This document shows, piece by piece, positions 1-12,445 of a DNA stretch of 64,000 nucleotides; position 1 is the first letter of the stretch; every line of letters starts with the position of its first letter. The translations under genes and the position numbers were made by a program. The DNA lies in NCBI GenBank assembly GCA_012932295.1, contig JAAONU010000018.1:1110206-1174205 (forward strand). The letters run 5' to 3'. The DNA comes from Cyclina sinensis. Taxonomy: Eukaryota > Mollusca > Bivalvia > Venerida > Veneridae. The notes under the pieces are model-generated. The model searched no databases, was not told the origin of the DNA, and saw nothing but the letters and a program-made list of their open reading frames with translations.

Positions 1-230
1 TTGATAATGAAAAGTAAAAATCCAACTTCTAAGCAAAAATTATTTGTTAAGCACAAAGACAAAAGGTTTTTGCATCTGGTCATGTAGCATTTGTTATAAC
101 TTTTTTATTGTTGACATTTTGATAGATATTTACACAAGTAATATTGAATGTAGGCTTAAACAGACTTTGTAGCAAATCAAATCTGTAATCTGTGTATTTC
201 ATTCAGCACATCAGTTTTCAGCTCGACTTT
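1..230. other. No gene seen (left edge)
   Basis: AT-rich sequence before the TGACCTTGACC repeat array begins. No convincing ORF, splice-site pair or repeat was recognised. Confidence 0.5.
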
Positions 231-1762
231 TTTTGAAAAAAAAAAGAGTTGTTGTCATAGTCAAGGTGTCTTTGCCGTTGCCGTTCCCATCCGAAAACTT
301 TAACATTGATCGTAATTTTTTTATTCCTTCATGGATTATGTTCATACTTGGACACAACAACCCTTTGGACAAGACCTTCAAGATGACCAGACTAAACTTG
401 ACCTTGACTCCTAAATAACCTTAAAATTCAAGGTCAAAATATTGAATTTTGCTAAAATTGGCCATAACTTTATTATTAGTAGGTGGATTCTCTTCTTGCT
501 TGGACACAACAACCCTTTGGACAAGATCTTCAAGTAGACTGGACTAAACTTGAACTTGACTCATAAATGACCTTCACCTTCAAGGTGAAATTATTGAATT
601 TTGCTAAAATTGTCCATAACTTTAGTATTTATTGTTGGATTTGATTTATACTTGGACAAAACAACACTTATGACAAAACCGACATGTTGAATAACTCAGC
701 TGTGACCATGACCTTAAAATGACCTTGACCGTCATGGTCAGATGATTGAATTTTGCTTAAATTGTCATGACTTTCTCATTTATCTATAGATTTGATTCAT
801 ACCGGTATTTGGACTAAACAACACTTATGACAAATCCGACATTATGATTATTTCGAGTTTGACCTTGACCTTTAAATGACCTTGACAGTCAAGGTCAAAT
901 CATTTAATTTTGTTAAAACTGGCCATAATTTTGTTATTTTTGGTTGGATTTAAATCAGACTTCAACAAAACAACACTTGTGGCAAAGCCGACTAGATAAA
1001 TTATTCAAGTTTGACTTTAACCTTAAAATTACCATGACCGTCAAGGCCAAATAATTAAATTTTGCTTAAATTGTCATAACTTTGTTGTAAATGGTTGGTT
1101 TTGATTCATACTTGGACAAAACAACAATTATGACAAAACCGACACATTGAGTAATTCAGATCTGACCATGACCTTAAAAAGACCTTGACCGTCATGGTCA
1201 GATGATTGAATTTTGCTTAAATGGTCATAACTTTCTCATTTATTTATAGATATGATTCATATTTTGACTAAACAACTCCTATGACAAATCTGACATTATG
1301 ATTCTTCCAAGTTTGACCTTGATTTTTAAATGACCTTGACAGTCAAGGTCAAATTATTGAATTTTGCTACAATTTGCCATAACTTTGTCATTTAATGTTG
1401 GAATTGATTCATACTTTGACAAAACAACACTTATGACAAAACCGACATGTTGAATAACTCAAGTGTGACCATGACTTAAAAATGACCTTGACCATCAAGG
1501 TCAGATGTTTGAATTTTGCTTAAATTGTCATAACTTTGTCATTTATTGATGGATTTGATTTATACTTGGGCAAAACAATACTTTTGACAAATCCGATAGT
1601 TTGATTCAAGTTTGACCTTGACCTGAAAAATGACCTTGACTTGCAAGATCAAATTATTGAATTTTGATAAGATTGGTCATAACTGTGTAATTTATGGTTA
1701 GACTTGATTCATACTTGGACAAAACAACACTTTTGACAAAACTTACATGTTGAATAATTCAG
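231..1762. repeat. ~150-bp TGACCTTGACC tandem repeat array, left part
   Basis: A diverged tandem repeat with a period of about 150-155 bp. The marker attgaattttgc recurs near 441, 594, 745, 897, 1052, 1206, 1354, 1510 and 1656. Each unit has direct copies of tgaccttgac, an inverted copy (gtcaaggtca), then a tract like ggccataactttgtta and a tract like cttggacaaaacaacactta. Short ORFs inside it are frame accidents. The family resembles abundant bivalve genomic repeats; that assignment is from general knowledge. Confidence 0.85.
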
Positions 1763-3107
1763 CAGGGATTTCCCCAGCCGCTTTTAGCGCATCGGTGCCG
1801 ATGCGCTTAAATTTTGAAATCCAAAAATCCGATGTGCTTAAAATTTTATTAGCGCTTAAAAATTGGCCAGGATGTTCCTTTCACTTGCCTGTAACTATCT
1901 GTATCTGTGTCTGTGAGGGTACGTCGTAGAGACCAAAATCTGGCTTTAACACGACGGTGTAGGGAGTGCGCCTTAGTCACAAAGTTTTATAGAGTTTTTA
2001 AATTGTTGAACTGTTGATGTAATTTCATCCCAATTAGCTGGATTAAGATAGTCCACATGTATTGCCTGTGGAGATTATTGCCCCGGGCGAATACACTGCT
2101 GTTTTATGATGCCGTAACATGTTTTGATAGATGGCATAAAAATACACACATTACACATTATACACACGATAAGCTCCGCCCTAATACAGAACTGACAGCA
2201 AGTGAGAAAACATCAACCAATCAAAACTGTAGTTACATTTTACTATGGAAATTGATTATATTTCGTACATCTATATCGGTATCGCATAAATTAAAAAAAA
2301 ATTCAAGCAAGTAAATGTCTTTTTAAATTGATTGAATTCTTAATTTCAAAGGCAAAAGGTTAAAAATCAAATCTTTACCAATGTTATCGTTACCTTTCAA
2401 GCAAGGTACCATAAATGGCCAAAATTCTTTACGGTATTTTTGTGTTAATTATTGGATTTAATTTAAAGAAAAAGTCAAGTACAGTTATGACAAGCTTAAC
2501 AAAATGAAAGCAACCAGTTTCAGCAAATAATCAGTTCACTAAACGAGAAGCAGCGCGTAAAAATCTCGGATAAATTCCGTTTGTCATATATTTTCGCGAC
2601 CCCGTCGTACTTTAATATTTATAGAAAACGATGTCTTGGAGACTCTTTACAAGGCAAACTGACAACATTCAATTGATTTATTAAGATAAGTGTCCATGAT
2701 TTGATTATATCTATTTAAGTAAAAATTATCATACAAAGTCTTAACTCTGCATAATGTCTAACCAAGAGTCTCATATTATTGATAGTGACGTAACTGTGAG
2801 TGAAAGTAAAGTATGTTTTGTTGTTTTGAGTAGTATTAGTGATGTGATTCAGCCATCTTCTTTCCACTGTCAAAGCAGGGGACAGATGTTGCAATGACAA
2901 ACTGTGAGAGATATTGTTTTAATATTTTATAGTTAAGAAATTATTCTCTTGTGAAAGACTTACTTGTTTTAAAATATAAGACCCACAGAGCTGCATTTTA
3001 AACCAAAAATTACAAGAGTTTTCGACATGCTGAACAGGGATACCCCCTCCCGTACCCACCCCTGTCTGGATAATTAGCGCTTAAATAAATTCCTGGGGAA
3101 ATCCCTG
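1763..3107. mobile_element. hAT-like non-autonomous DNA transposon with perfect 15-bp TIRs
   Basis: The left end cagggatttccccag (1763-1777) and the right end ctggggaaatccctg (3093-3107) are exact reverse complements. The element interrupts the 150-bp repeat array, and attcag lies on both sides (1757-1762 and 3108-3113) as a probable target-site duplication. CAGGG-type termini fit hAT elements, but those normally make 8-bp duplications and only 6 bp are visible, so the superfamily is tentative. Sub-terminal tagcgc motifs occur near both ends. No transposase-like ORF lies inside, so it is non-autonomous or decayed. Confidence 0.75.
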
Positions 3108-3900
3108 ATTCAGGTATGACCTTTACTCTAAAATGACCTTGACAGTCAAGGTCCCATTATTGTATTTTGCTTAAATTTTTGTAACTGTTGTTAATTTATG
3201 GATTTGATTTATACTTTGATAAAACAACAAAACCAACATTTTGATTTATTATAAGTATGACCTTGACGTTTAGATGACCTTGCCATTTAAGGTCAAGTTA
3301 GTGAATTTTGCTTAAAATAGCCAAATGTTTGTTATTTATGGTTTGATTTGATCTATACAAGGACAAAACAACACTTATGACAAAACTGACACATTGAATC
3401 ATTCAACTGTGACCTTGACCTTCAAATGACCCTGACCATCAAGGTCAAATTATTGAATTTTGTTAATATTGGCCATAACGTCATTTTAGATTCTTTTTTA
3501 TTAAAACTTGGACAAAAAAATGCTCATGACAAAACCTACATTTAAATTATTCAAGTATGACCTCAACCTTTAAATGACCTTTTCAGTCATGTTCGAATTC
3601 TTGCATTTTGCTAAAATAGCCAAACTTTTGTTATTTATGGACGGATTTGGTCTATACAGGGACAAAACAACACTGAGAATAAAACAAACGTGTTGAACAA
3701 TTCAAGCATTACCTTGACCTTTAAATGACCTTGACATTACTTAACTTTGCTATATCTTTGTTGTTAATGGATGTAGTGTCTTCATGCTTGGACATAACTA
3801 CCTTTTAGACAATACCTTCAAAGAAGGTTAAACTGAACTTGACCTTGACCTTTAAGGTCAAATATCTGAATGTTGCTAAAATTGGCCATAATTTGTTATG
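3108..3900. repeat. ~150-bp TGACCTTGACC tandem repeat array, right part
   Basis: Continuation of the array left of the transposon, with the same tgaccttgac, inverted gtcaaggtca and ggacaaaacaacact tracts. It decays after about 3,900. A tRNA B-box-like string (gggtttgaaccc) near 4,127 may mark a SINE fragment, but no full SINE could be outlined. Confidence 0.75.
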
Positions 3901-4442
3901 TTTAATTATATTTCCAAATGATGTTTCATTTGAAATCTCTTCACCACAATGTGCTTCCTCTGATGTGTTTGCCTTTGGAAATAGGAAAAAGTCGAGCGTG
4001 GCCCCCACTTGCGGTGGCTCTTGTTCTGTATGAAATATAACGTCTTTGTCTGACATTGGTGTTGATGTCTTGTTTGAGGTGGTAGAAAGGGGTCTGGGCA
4101 CCTGTTTGAAGGGTTTCGGGTTTGAACCCAGGGATATCAGTTTCTAGATGAATGAAATGTTCCCTGAGAAAAGTAATAAATCTCTGTGCAATGATGCCCT
4201 ATTCTTAATAACAACATTGTGTCCTCAGCATTGGTAAGAGGGGAGGGATCATTATATTTCATATATTTGAAGGCAATACAACTAGATTATAATAGTGGAT
4301 ATCACAATTTATTACATAATCATTGTTCAGATTTTTCCATTATTGCATCATTATATTTTCTAATTTTTGCTATTATTCAGAGGCAGGGTATAGAATTGTG
4401 CTTATATTGTCTTCCAGACTCAAAGAGATACATTCCTTTTTT

Positions 4443-5107
4443 GCTCACCAGAGCGATAGCTCAAGGGAGCTTTTATGATTGCCTTCTGTCCGGCATCCGT
4501 ACGTCAACAGTTTGCTTTAAGCGACATCTCCTCTGAAACTGCTTAGCCTATTTTAGCCATGCTATACCAGAATGTTCATGTTACAGCCTCCTTTCAGATT
4601 TTTGAAATTTATTGCTCTGATAAATATGTCAACATAAAGGAAAAACTTCAAAGCTTCTCTCAGCACCCCTTTGCAGGATTTGATTATAATTTTGCTCAAC
4701 TGTTTCTTTGGTGAGTCTCAGTAAAAAAGGGGTGGGGCTTATTTTCGTAATATGTCTTTATATGAAATTCTTAGAAACGGCTGGTACGTCAAGTTTCAGA
4801 AAATTTGACCCAAATGTTCCTTTGGTGACCCTGTATATTAACTGAAATTCATTGTGATCCGTGAAAAAATACATGGCCACTAGGGGTGGGACTTATTTTC
4901 CTAATATGCATATAAAGGAGACTTTAAAAATCTTCTTCTTAGAAACTGCAGGTCCAATTTGAAAATAATTTGGCACAGATGCTGCTTGTGTGATCGTCAA
5001 TATAAGTTGCGAAATTTTTTGCAATCTGTTAAAAAAATGCATTTGATGCCGGGGGCGGAGCTTATTTTTCCTTCATTTGTAGGACAACTTTGAAAATCCT
5101 ATAATGA
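4443..5107 (+). repeat. Bivalve-type interspersed element, left half
   Basis: It begins gctcaccagagcgatagctc, a terminal motif shared with the start at 43,039 (gctcacctgaac). It continues with repeated 'ggggtggg(a/g)cttatttt' and 'gaaactg..ggtc' motifs typical of long non-coding bivalve interspersed repeats. It is broken at about 5,108 by a SINE-like head plus tandem array and resumes at about 7,018. No coding capacity was seen. Confidence 0.6.
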
Positions 5108-5390
5108 GGAGCGGATCAGAGTTCTAGTGGTAATGCGATGGACTGTTGACCCAGTGGTCATGCGTTCGTTCCCTCACTCCTCCAGTTACATTACTGATTG
5201 CTTTGCGGATGAGATGTTAAACTGAGGTCCCATGTATCAGTACTATACACTGAGCATGGAAAAGAAACGGGGGTGTCTCGGGAGAGATCATATAATACCC
5301 CCACCAAATTATGTTTGCTAGGGTATACAGGAAGTCATCTTATGGTGGGTCGGGTGGTTGAAGAAATCTTGCAACTCAAACCACTTCCAC
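5108..5390 (+). mobile_element. SINE-like tRNA-derived head
   Basis: The segment has A-box-like (tagtggtaatgcgatggac) and weak B-box-like (gcgttcgttccct) sequence and then a conserved body (gatgagatgttaaactgagg). It runs directly into the 140-bp tandem array. A tRNA-like head followed by tandem core repeats could be a composite SINE or a pearl/HINE-like element of bivalves. The B box is weak, so the tRNA origin is tentative. Confidence 0.5.
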
Positions 5391-7017
5391 ATTTCTAGGA
5401 TCACTGATTTGAAACTTGATGTGCCTTTTCACCATTAAGTGTAGATCTTTCATGCACACCAATGCCAGATCTGTGGTTTTACAGCCCATCATAGCAAAAT
5501 TTTGTGATGTGAACTACGTCCACATTTCTAGGATCATTGATTTGTAACTTGGTGTGCATATTCACCTTTAAGTGTAGATATGCGTGACGCATCTTTCATG
5601 CACACCAGTGCCAGCTCTGTGGTTTTACAGCACATCATAGCAAAATTTTGTGACGTGAACTACGTCCACATTTCTAGGATCATTGATTTGTAACTTGGTG
5701 TTCATATTCACCATTAAGTGTAGATATGCGTGACGCATCTTTCATGCACACCAATGCCAGCTCTTTACAGCACATCATAGCAAAATCTTGTGACGTGAAC
5801 TACGTCCACATTTCTAGGATCATTGATTTGTAACTTGGTGTGCATATTCACCATTAAGTGTAGATATGCGTGACGCATCTTTCATGCACACCAATGCCAG
5901 CTCTTTACAGCACATCATAGCAAAATTTTGTGACGTGAACTACGTCCACATTTCTAGGATCATTGATTTGTAACTTGGTGTGCATATTCACCATTAAGTG
6001 TAGATATGCGTGACGCATCTTTCATGCACACCAATGCCAGCTCTGTGGTTTTACAGCACATCATAGCAAAATCTTGTGACGTGAACTACGTCCACATTTC
6101 TTTGAGGATCATTGATTTGTAACTTGGTGTTCATATTCACCATTAAGTGTAGATATGCGTGACGCATCTTTCATGCACACCAATGCCAGCTCTTTACAGC
6201 ACATCATAGCAAAATCTTGTGACGTGAACTACGTCCACATTTCTAGGATCATTGATTTGTAACTTGGTGTGCATATTCACCATTAAGTGTAGATATGCGT
6301 GACGCATCTTTCATGCACACCAATGCCAGCTCTTTACAGCACATCATAGCAAAATTTTGTGACGTGAACTACGTCCACATTTCTAGGATCATTGATTTGT
6401 AACTTGGTGTGCATATTCACCATTAAGTGTAGATATGCGTGACGCATCTTTCATGCACACCAATGCCAGCTCTGTGGTTTTACAGCACATCATAGCAAAA
6501 TCTTGTGACGTGAACTACGTCCACATTTCTTTGAGGATCATTGATTTGTAACTTGGTGTTCATATTCACCATTAAGTGTAGATATGCGTGACGCATCTTT
6601 CATGCACACCAATGCCAGCTCTTTACAGCACATCATAGCAAAATCTTGTGACGTGAACTACGTCCACATTTCTAGGATCATTGATTTGTAACTTGGTGTG
6701 CATATTCACCATTAAGTGTAGATATGCGTGACGCATCTTTCATGCACACCAATACCAGCTCTTTACAGCACATCATAGCAAAATTTTGTGACGTGAACTA
6801 CGTCCACATTTCTAGGATCATTGATTTGTAACTTGGTGTGCATGTTCAACAGTAAGTGTAGATATGCGTGACGCATCTTTCATGCACACCAATGCCAGCT
6901 CTTTACAGCACATCATAGCAAAATCTTGTGACGTGAACTACGTCCACATTTCTAGGATCATTGATTTGTAACTTGGTGTGCATGTTCAACAGTAAGTGTA
7001 GATGTGCATGTAATTGT
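5391..7017. repeat. ~140-bp tandem array with ~428-bp higher-order period
   Basis: About twelve monomers start at the tttct(aggatc) marker: 5,393, 5,524, 5,671, 5,811, 5,951, 6,097, 6,240, 6,380, 6,525, 6,669, 6,809 and 6,949. Most are 140 bp; some are about 146 bp because of a gtggtttt insert or tttgaggatc variant. The variants recur every third monomer (5,671, 6,097, 6,525), giving a higher-order unit near 428 bp. Each monomer has the near-palindrome atgcgtgacgcat and the inverted pair gacgt-gaact-acgtc. No ORF is kept. Confidence 0.92.
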
Positions 7018-7085
7018 TTTTTTTATGCATCCCTTCCGGAAAAAAAGTCAGGTGAGCGACCCAGGACCATTTGATCCTCTTGTTC
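7018..7085 (+). repeat. Bivalve-type interspersed element, right end
   Basis: The end tcaggtgagcgacccagg, followed by a tract like accatttgatcctcttg, matches the ends of the copies at about 33,600 and 44,120. It is the remnant of the element that starts at 4,443, split by the SINE and tandem array. Confidence 0.55.
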
Positions 7086-9232
7086 ATTCATTGTGGTTTT
7101 TTCCACCATATTGTTTCGGGAAGACAGACATTGCTTCCGTGAAAGCGAATATAGTGCTTTTTAATATATCTGAGATCTACTGAGGTCAGCAATTCATCCC
7201 CCCTGTTCTTATTATTGTTTTATATTTTATTAGCTAGTCGGAATAACATTAAAATAGTACCAAGGGGAGTAACTCGTACTTGACTTTAGCTGATTACAAG
7301 GATATTTCTGCCCATGTTAGGTCTGTCTTACATCATGAATATTACGTTGTCTGAATTTCTAACTTCCTTTTAGCAGCCTTTGAACCCGAAATACTAAAAG
7401 CTTAGGCCACACCATTGTTTAAGACTGTGATTTAAACATTCTTCTGGTCATAACCCTCATTGATGGGAGAAAAAAATGCGAAAAGTATATAGATTAGTGG
7501 GATTTTTTGGTGTTAAAATCGTGAGTGTTGCCGTGAAACGTATTGATAAGTCTTTATTTCTGAGTAAACTGACGTACACTCAAGTGAGAGAGTTTAGACA
7601 ATGCTTACCCTTGTGTTCATTTTCCATTATTTTCCTATTCAGAGTTAGTTTCTCACAGATATGTATATTTGTTAAGACTATTTTCTTCAAAGAATGAAAA
7701 TAAAGAGTAAAAAAGCCATGTAAATGGAAATTTTTCTTCATTTCCAACACTTAATCCACGCTGTGTAAGGCTGTCTTCCATTATGGTAAAGAAAATGTTA
7801 TGTACCCAGTAACAACTGCAAAATGTATCAGATCTTGCCAGTTTACAACCGTCTGTCCAATAAAATTCCATGCTGGTTATCTTGTGGTCAATATGGATAT
7901 TAGTGTCCTCACAACACATTATCATGATGTTTGTTTTTCTTTTAAATGGCAATTTGTATAATCTAATGTTTAATACACAAAGGATTTTAAACAGTGCATT
8001 CAGTTAAATCCCTGTCAAATGCTAAATAGAGACTAAGTCACATATTAACCTATTTACTCCCTTAAACTTGTGTCGTGAATGTCTATGGTTTGTTTCATAT
8101 TTTCAACCATTTGGATTTCTCAAACATTTTCTATTTTGCATTTAGTGGATATATTATTATGTTTGCCTTTTTAAACATGAGCTAGTAACGGTATAAACTT
8201 AATGCTGAATAAGCCCATGTTGTTATTGTTGTTTAGAATCATGTAAACCTTGAACCTGTACCAAAACTGAAATTTAATTAAACTTAATTTCAATTTAATA
8301 TAATCTCTTTACCAACCTTTTACGTAAAACACTATTTCTACACATGGAGATTTTTTAAATGCGAAATATCTGCTGTCGTTAATACATATGAAATTAATAT
8401 AAGCACATTTCACTTGTGTTAAGACAGTGCGCAATTAAGTGTTTAAAATCTATCTTCACTTCTATATTTGGTCAAGAAGCGACATGTCTATTTCAAAATC
8501 GATAATCTACATAATGGTTTATATATTGATGTTCAAATATTTGATTTACGTTGCTGAAACGCTGAGGACGAATCTGTACATGTACATGGAGTAATCTCGG
8601 GTATGTATTTTAATGTAGCAATTATATTTTATGAGAAATTAATTTGTAAACATAATTTTACCGGGTTTCATGAGACAATGTTTGTAAACAAATCAAACTT
8701 AACACTTGATAGTTTAGGAAAACACTTTCGTTTCCCTGTAAACTAATGGAGTATCAGTTAAGATTTGTACACAAAGCTACGAGCCGATTTTATGACTAGT
8801 TATGTTTAAAAAATACATATTTCTCTCAGTAATCGACTAAATATGTTATTGCATTTCATAACTTTTACTTCTGGGAGGTTTTCGGTTAAAATGGTGTACA
8901 TTTGTTTATATTTTGAATAGAGATTATGTCGTAATATTTTGTTATTATGATAATGGAGGCCGAGATACAAATATGTAAGAATGTGATTACTGTAAATATT
9001 GTTTATTAGCTTTCAGTAAATTTAAACAATTGAACAGTCTGTTTTGAAGTGTACATGTATATTTTCTTGTCATATCGGTTATAAACTTAATATCCAAATA
9101 CTGGATCACATACGAAGCAGTTACAGGCAGTCTATTCATCAACTGTATAAATGTAGTGTGTAATTTTACTTTTTTGATAATGTTGTAATATAACAAGTCA
9201 TATTTCATACTACTTGTTGGGACAGTCAGAGT
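7086..9232. other. Intergenic, no gene recognised
   Basis: AT-rich sequence upstream of the short PH-PTB gene. ORFs of 60-100 codons on both strands lack splice context, domains or protein-like composition. The promoter and any 5' leader exon of the gene starting at 9,233 should be here, but no TATA box or other core element could be assigned. Confidence 0.5.
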
Positions 9233-11725
9233 ATGGTTGGACAGAAGATATTACGGACCGGTGTTCTGGATGTAAAATCCCCGGCTACATCATCCCTAGC
9301 ACGTGGTTGGAGATTGCCGGTATGTTAATCATCCGTAAGATATCAAACATTTCATTCATAACATCATGTTTACATCGAAAATGATTGTAAATTGTAAACT
9401 GATCCAGTCCTGTTCTGGCCAGTGTCATACGCAAACACTATTACTGATATGGGTTAATCAGTGCACGGATAAGAAATTTCGTAAGTCGAAACATTCACAG
9501 CCCTGGTGTTCGTGTATAGAAAAAAAATATGCAACAAAAGATTGACCCTTACAAGTTTAGACTGATACAATTTCTTTCTCCTTTGAAAAGTATTAGTATT
9601 TGTTTTACTAAGTGAACAGAGAATGTCAGTTCAAAGTTTCTCTGTTACATGTCTGTAGGTTAAACAGTTGTGCTAAATCACAAATAAATTGCTTATAGGT
9701 AATAAATATACTTCGAGAATTAACCGACATTGAATATTTTGGCATTTTGAAGAGTGATGGAAATTTAAGGCATTGGGAAAATGGCTTTGTTTGACATTGT
9801 CTTCTAGAATCCACTAGATAAACCCCTTTGCTATTTAGTGTTTCTTGTACATTAATGTTTCGCTGTGTTTTGAAAGTTGGCTACAATATAAAACTTCTAC
9901 CTGAAAACGTATCCTCGAGTTGAGAGTCCGAACCAATTAACCCCACATCATAGTTGAGTCAAACTATGTAATAACGGAGTATATTTAGCTATGTTTTTAT
10001 AAACTGTGAATGGAATTCGTAGACCTATTTAACTTTTGCATTTCAGCCCTGGAAAACGAGGAGGGTGGATCTGGTAGAGGAAGAAAACGGGGTAGTGGAA
10101 CTAAATGTGTACAAGAAAAATGATCCAAATCTAGTCGACAGTTTCCGTCTTCAGAACGTTACTGACATTACCATGGTGACGTCAAAAACACATCTACATG
10201 CATTTGAAATATTGTGTGAGAGGAAATCAGTGGTGGTGTTGTCAGGGGCAACGGAACTGGAGAGTCGGGACTGGATATGGACGTTAAGGAAGATTTTTTG
10301 GCCACAAGCCCTGGAACAGAGTGATACTCATGGTGAGGTGATTCTCTAAAATCCATTCAGTATGGGATTGATATTTTTCAAGCATTTGTCAGAAGAAAAC
10401 TTAAATCCTTGTATGTTTGTAGAATTGTTTCCCTTGTCTTACGCTATAAGTAATGTATAATTCTTAGAACAAAACCTTATATAACACGTAGGTGATATTT
10501 TACCCAGGTGTTTATTTCATCGGAAGAAAAATGGTAATTTGTTATGCTTAAGAATTCTCATTTTGAATAGACAAAATTTCAGCCAAATACTTTTCACACA
10601 GCAGTAAGTTTGTACAGGGAAGAGAAGTTGGTCTTCTTTGGTCCAGTGATAGATGCGCTGGCACGTGAATACACTGTACGTGTGTTTTGATAAGTTTTAA
10701 ATATACACATATGTATTATTTTCTTCAGATTTAATATCTCTGAAGCTTGTTTCAAACGGGAGCGCTAAGCGGGCGAATCTGGCCGAAGGTGTTTACGATA
10801 TTAAAATCAACTCGGTGGCCATAACGATAACTTTACTGCACAAAGGTGATAGTCGATCTACACCCGTGGAACCTTTTGTTGAAAAAGAAGCGTCAAAGTC
10901 TACCAGTTTTCCTTGGACAACTATTGCAAGGTTCAAACTTGAGAAAGAGGGGCCACATACACGTCTTTTTATTGACACGTTGGCGTACGTCTATTGTATA
11001 TTCATCCAGTTATAACCATGGTTATAAAAAGTTAGATGCTTTAGATTTGAGCCCGCGCCCGCCCGCTTAGCTGAATAGGTAGAGCACTGGATTAGTATTC
11101 CATAGTAGTCCATCGGTCGTTGGTTCGACCCCTGGACAGGGCAAAATTTCTCAGTGACAATTGATCTTGTGTCTAATGTTCATTTTTCTCTCACCGCTGA
11201 TTCAGAGTAGATCATGTGGGAACAGTAGGTAGCACAGAAATTGGCAATTACTGGTTAGTTATCCAGGAAAACCTGTTAGATGGACTAACCGCCGAGATAT
11301 AACCTATATGTTGAAATCGGCGTTAAACCCCAAAACAAACAAATTTGAGGCCGCCCTATTTCTTCTAACTTTCTATGATTCTGATATCAACATTTCATAC
11401 TTTTTAGAACTTACAGTTTCTAAAAACTGTGTTGATATGGGACAATAAAACAACCACATCATTACTATCGAGCCACTAAGTCACTTGATACATTACAGAT
11501 AACTTATAATGCTCACTCTTAGCGTTGTTCAGTGTTTATTCTGAACATCTGATTTTCAGGGAGAGTAAGCATGGAGCCAGCACATTTATATTCGAACCAG
11601 ATGAGGACGGGAACCAGAAAGCGGAAGACGTTCTGAGCATTATAAAAAACACATTATTTCGAGCAACAAATAGCTTACATGACTGTATTGCAAGTTCACA
11701 ATGGACATTCGATAAGGAGACTTAG
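9233..11725 (+). CDS. Short DOK-like adaptor: PH + IRS-type PTB, 264 aa, four exons
   Basis: Model exons: 9233-9319, 10047-10332, 10729-10984, 11560-11725 (TAG stop); CDS 795 nt, intron phases 0, 1, 2. The ATG has A at -3 and G at +4. Residues ~8-117 form a PH domain: RTGVLDVKS start, PWKTRRVDL strand, SKTH and GATELESRDWIW near the end with the conserved Trp105. Residues ~126-245 fit an IRS-type PTB: VYDIKI, FPWTTIARFK (Arg192 is a candidate phosphotyrosine ligand), GASTFIFEP, then a C-terminal helix. The family (DOK/IRS adaptors) works at the membrane below tyrosine kinases. This copy ends just after the PTB and has no tyrosine-rich tail, unlike its downstream paralogue and typical DOK proteins. 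The third donor could also be gttggc at 10,979; gtacgt at 10,985 is the better match. The gene could have further 5' exons. Confidence 0.85.
11062..11344 (+). mobile_element. tRNA-derived SINE in intron 3 of the short PH-PTB gene
   Basis: A clear tRNA-like head has an A box (ttagctgaataggtagagca) and a B box (ggttcgacccc). The body follows, ending in cggcgttaaaccccaaaac and an aac-rich tail, a 3' end common in bivalve SINEs. It lies wholly in the intron, in the sense orientation of the gene. Confidence 0.85.
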
Positions 11726-12445
11726 ACACAAAGAGAAGTCATGTGAAAATTAAATCCCTATCCAGCTTGAATTATATCAGCGCTGTTCAACAAAAAATAT
11801 CTGTGTTATAAAAGACAGAGTTTGCTGTCCTTACAGGCACTTTAGAGCACGTGCAGACCAAAAATATCCACCGAAAACATGCAGGAAGGGGTTTAAGTTA
11901 TCCGTAAACTATGTTTGTTCCTTTCTATTTTCAATTATCTTGATTTTGTTTACGTTGTTGTTAGTTTCTTTGTCATGTAAATAACAATTGCATAGATAGT
12001 CACCCGAAAAGGCAATGGCGAGATATCTATATACATGTTTTTTCCCGTCATAGAGAAAAAAACTCTGTCCCGAAAAAAACTGACAAAAGATACTTTTTTA
12101 AGTATTCTTGTGTACAATATAAACATGTTAGCCATTGTGGCTTTCAACCAAAGTTGTCAAATCTGCAAAGGGGAAGAATATCAACGGATAGGCTGACGTG
12201 TGCAGTTTTTGCAGGAAAAGACTTAAACAGATCTGCAATATTTTTACATACCGGTATTTTTAGTGTGACATATATCCACTGGTTTTATTTAATGCTTTAT
12301 CTTTTCGACTGTTTATAATTCGCTCTGCGTATACACGTAATAACAAGGCTGCGATATACAATATGATATTACATGTTCATTTTTTTGTGTATTTTATTTA
12401 TAATGTTTTCTTTGTTGAATTTGTACTTGCTATGACTAAAATAAA
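11726..12445 (+). terminator. 3' UTR and poly(A) signal of the short PH-PTB gene
   Basis: No other gene follows the stop at 11,725 directly. An AATAAA at 12,440-12,445 is the most plausible poly(A) signal, giving a 3' UTR of about 730 nt. The cleavage site cannot be placed without transcripts. Confidence 0.5.

Noticed and set aside
4098..4240. SINE with gggtttgaaccc B box
   Set aside because: No matching A box or SINE end could be outlined.
4219..4536. 105-codon ORF
   Set aside because: It runs into the start of an interspersed element and has no protein-like pattern.
10979..10984. Alternative donor gttggc for exon 3 of the short PH-PTB gene
   Set aside because: It keeps frame, but gtacgt six bases later is a better donor and keeps the same phase; not fully excluded.
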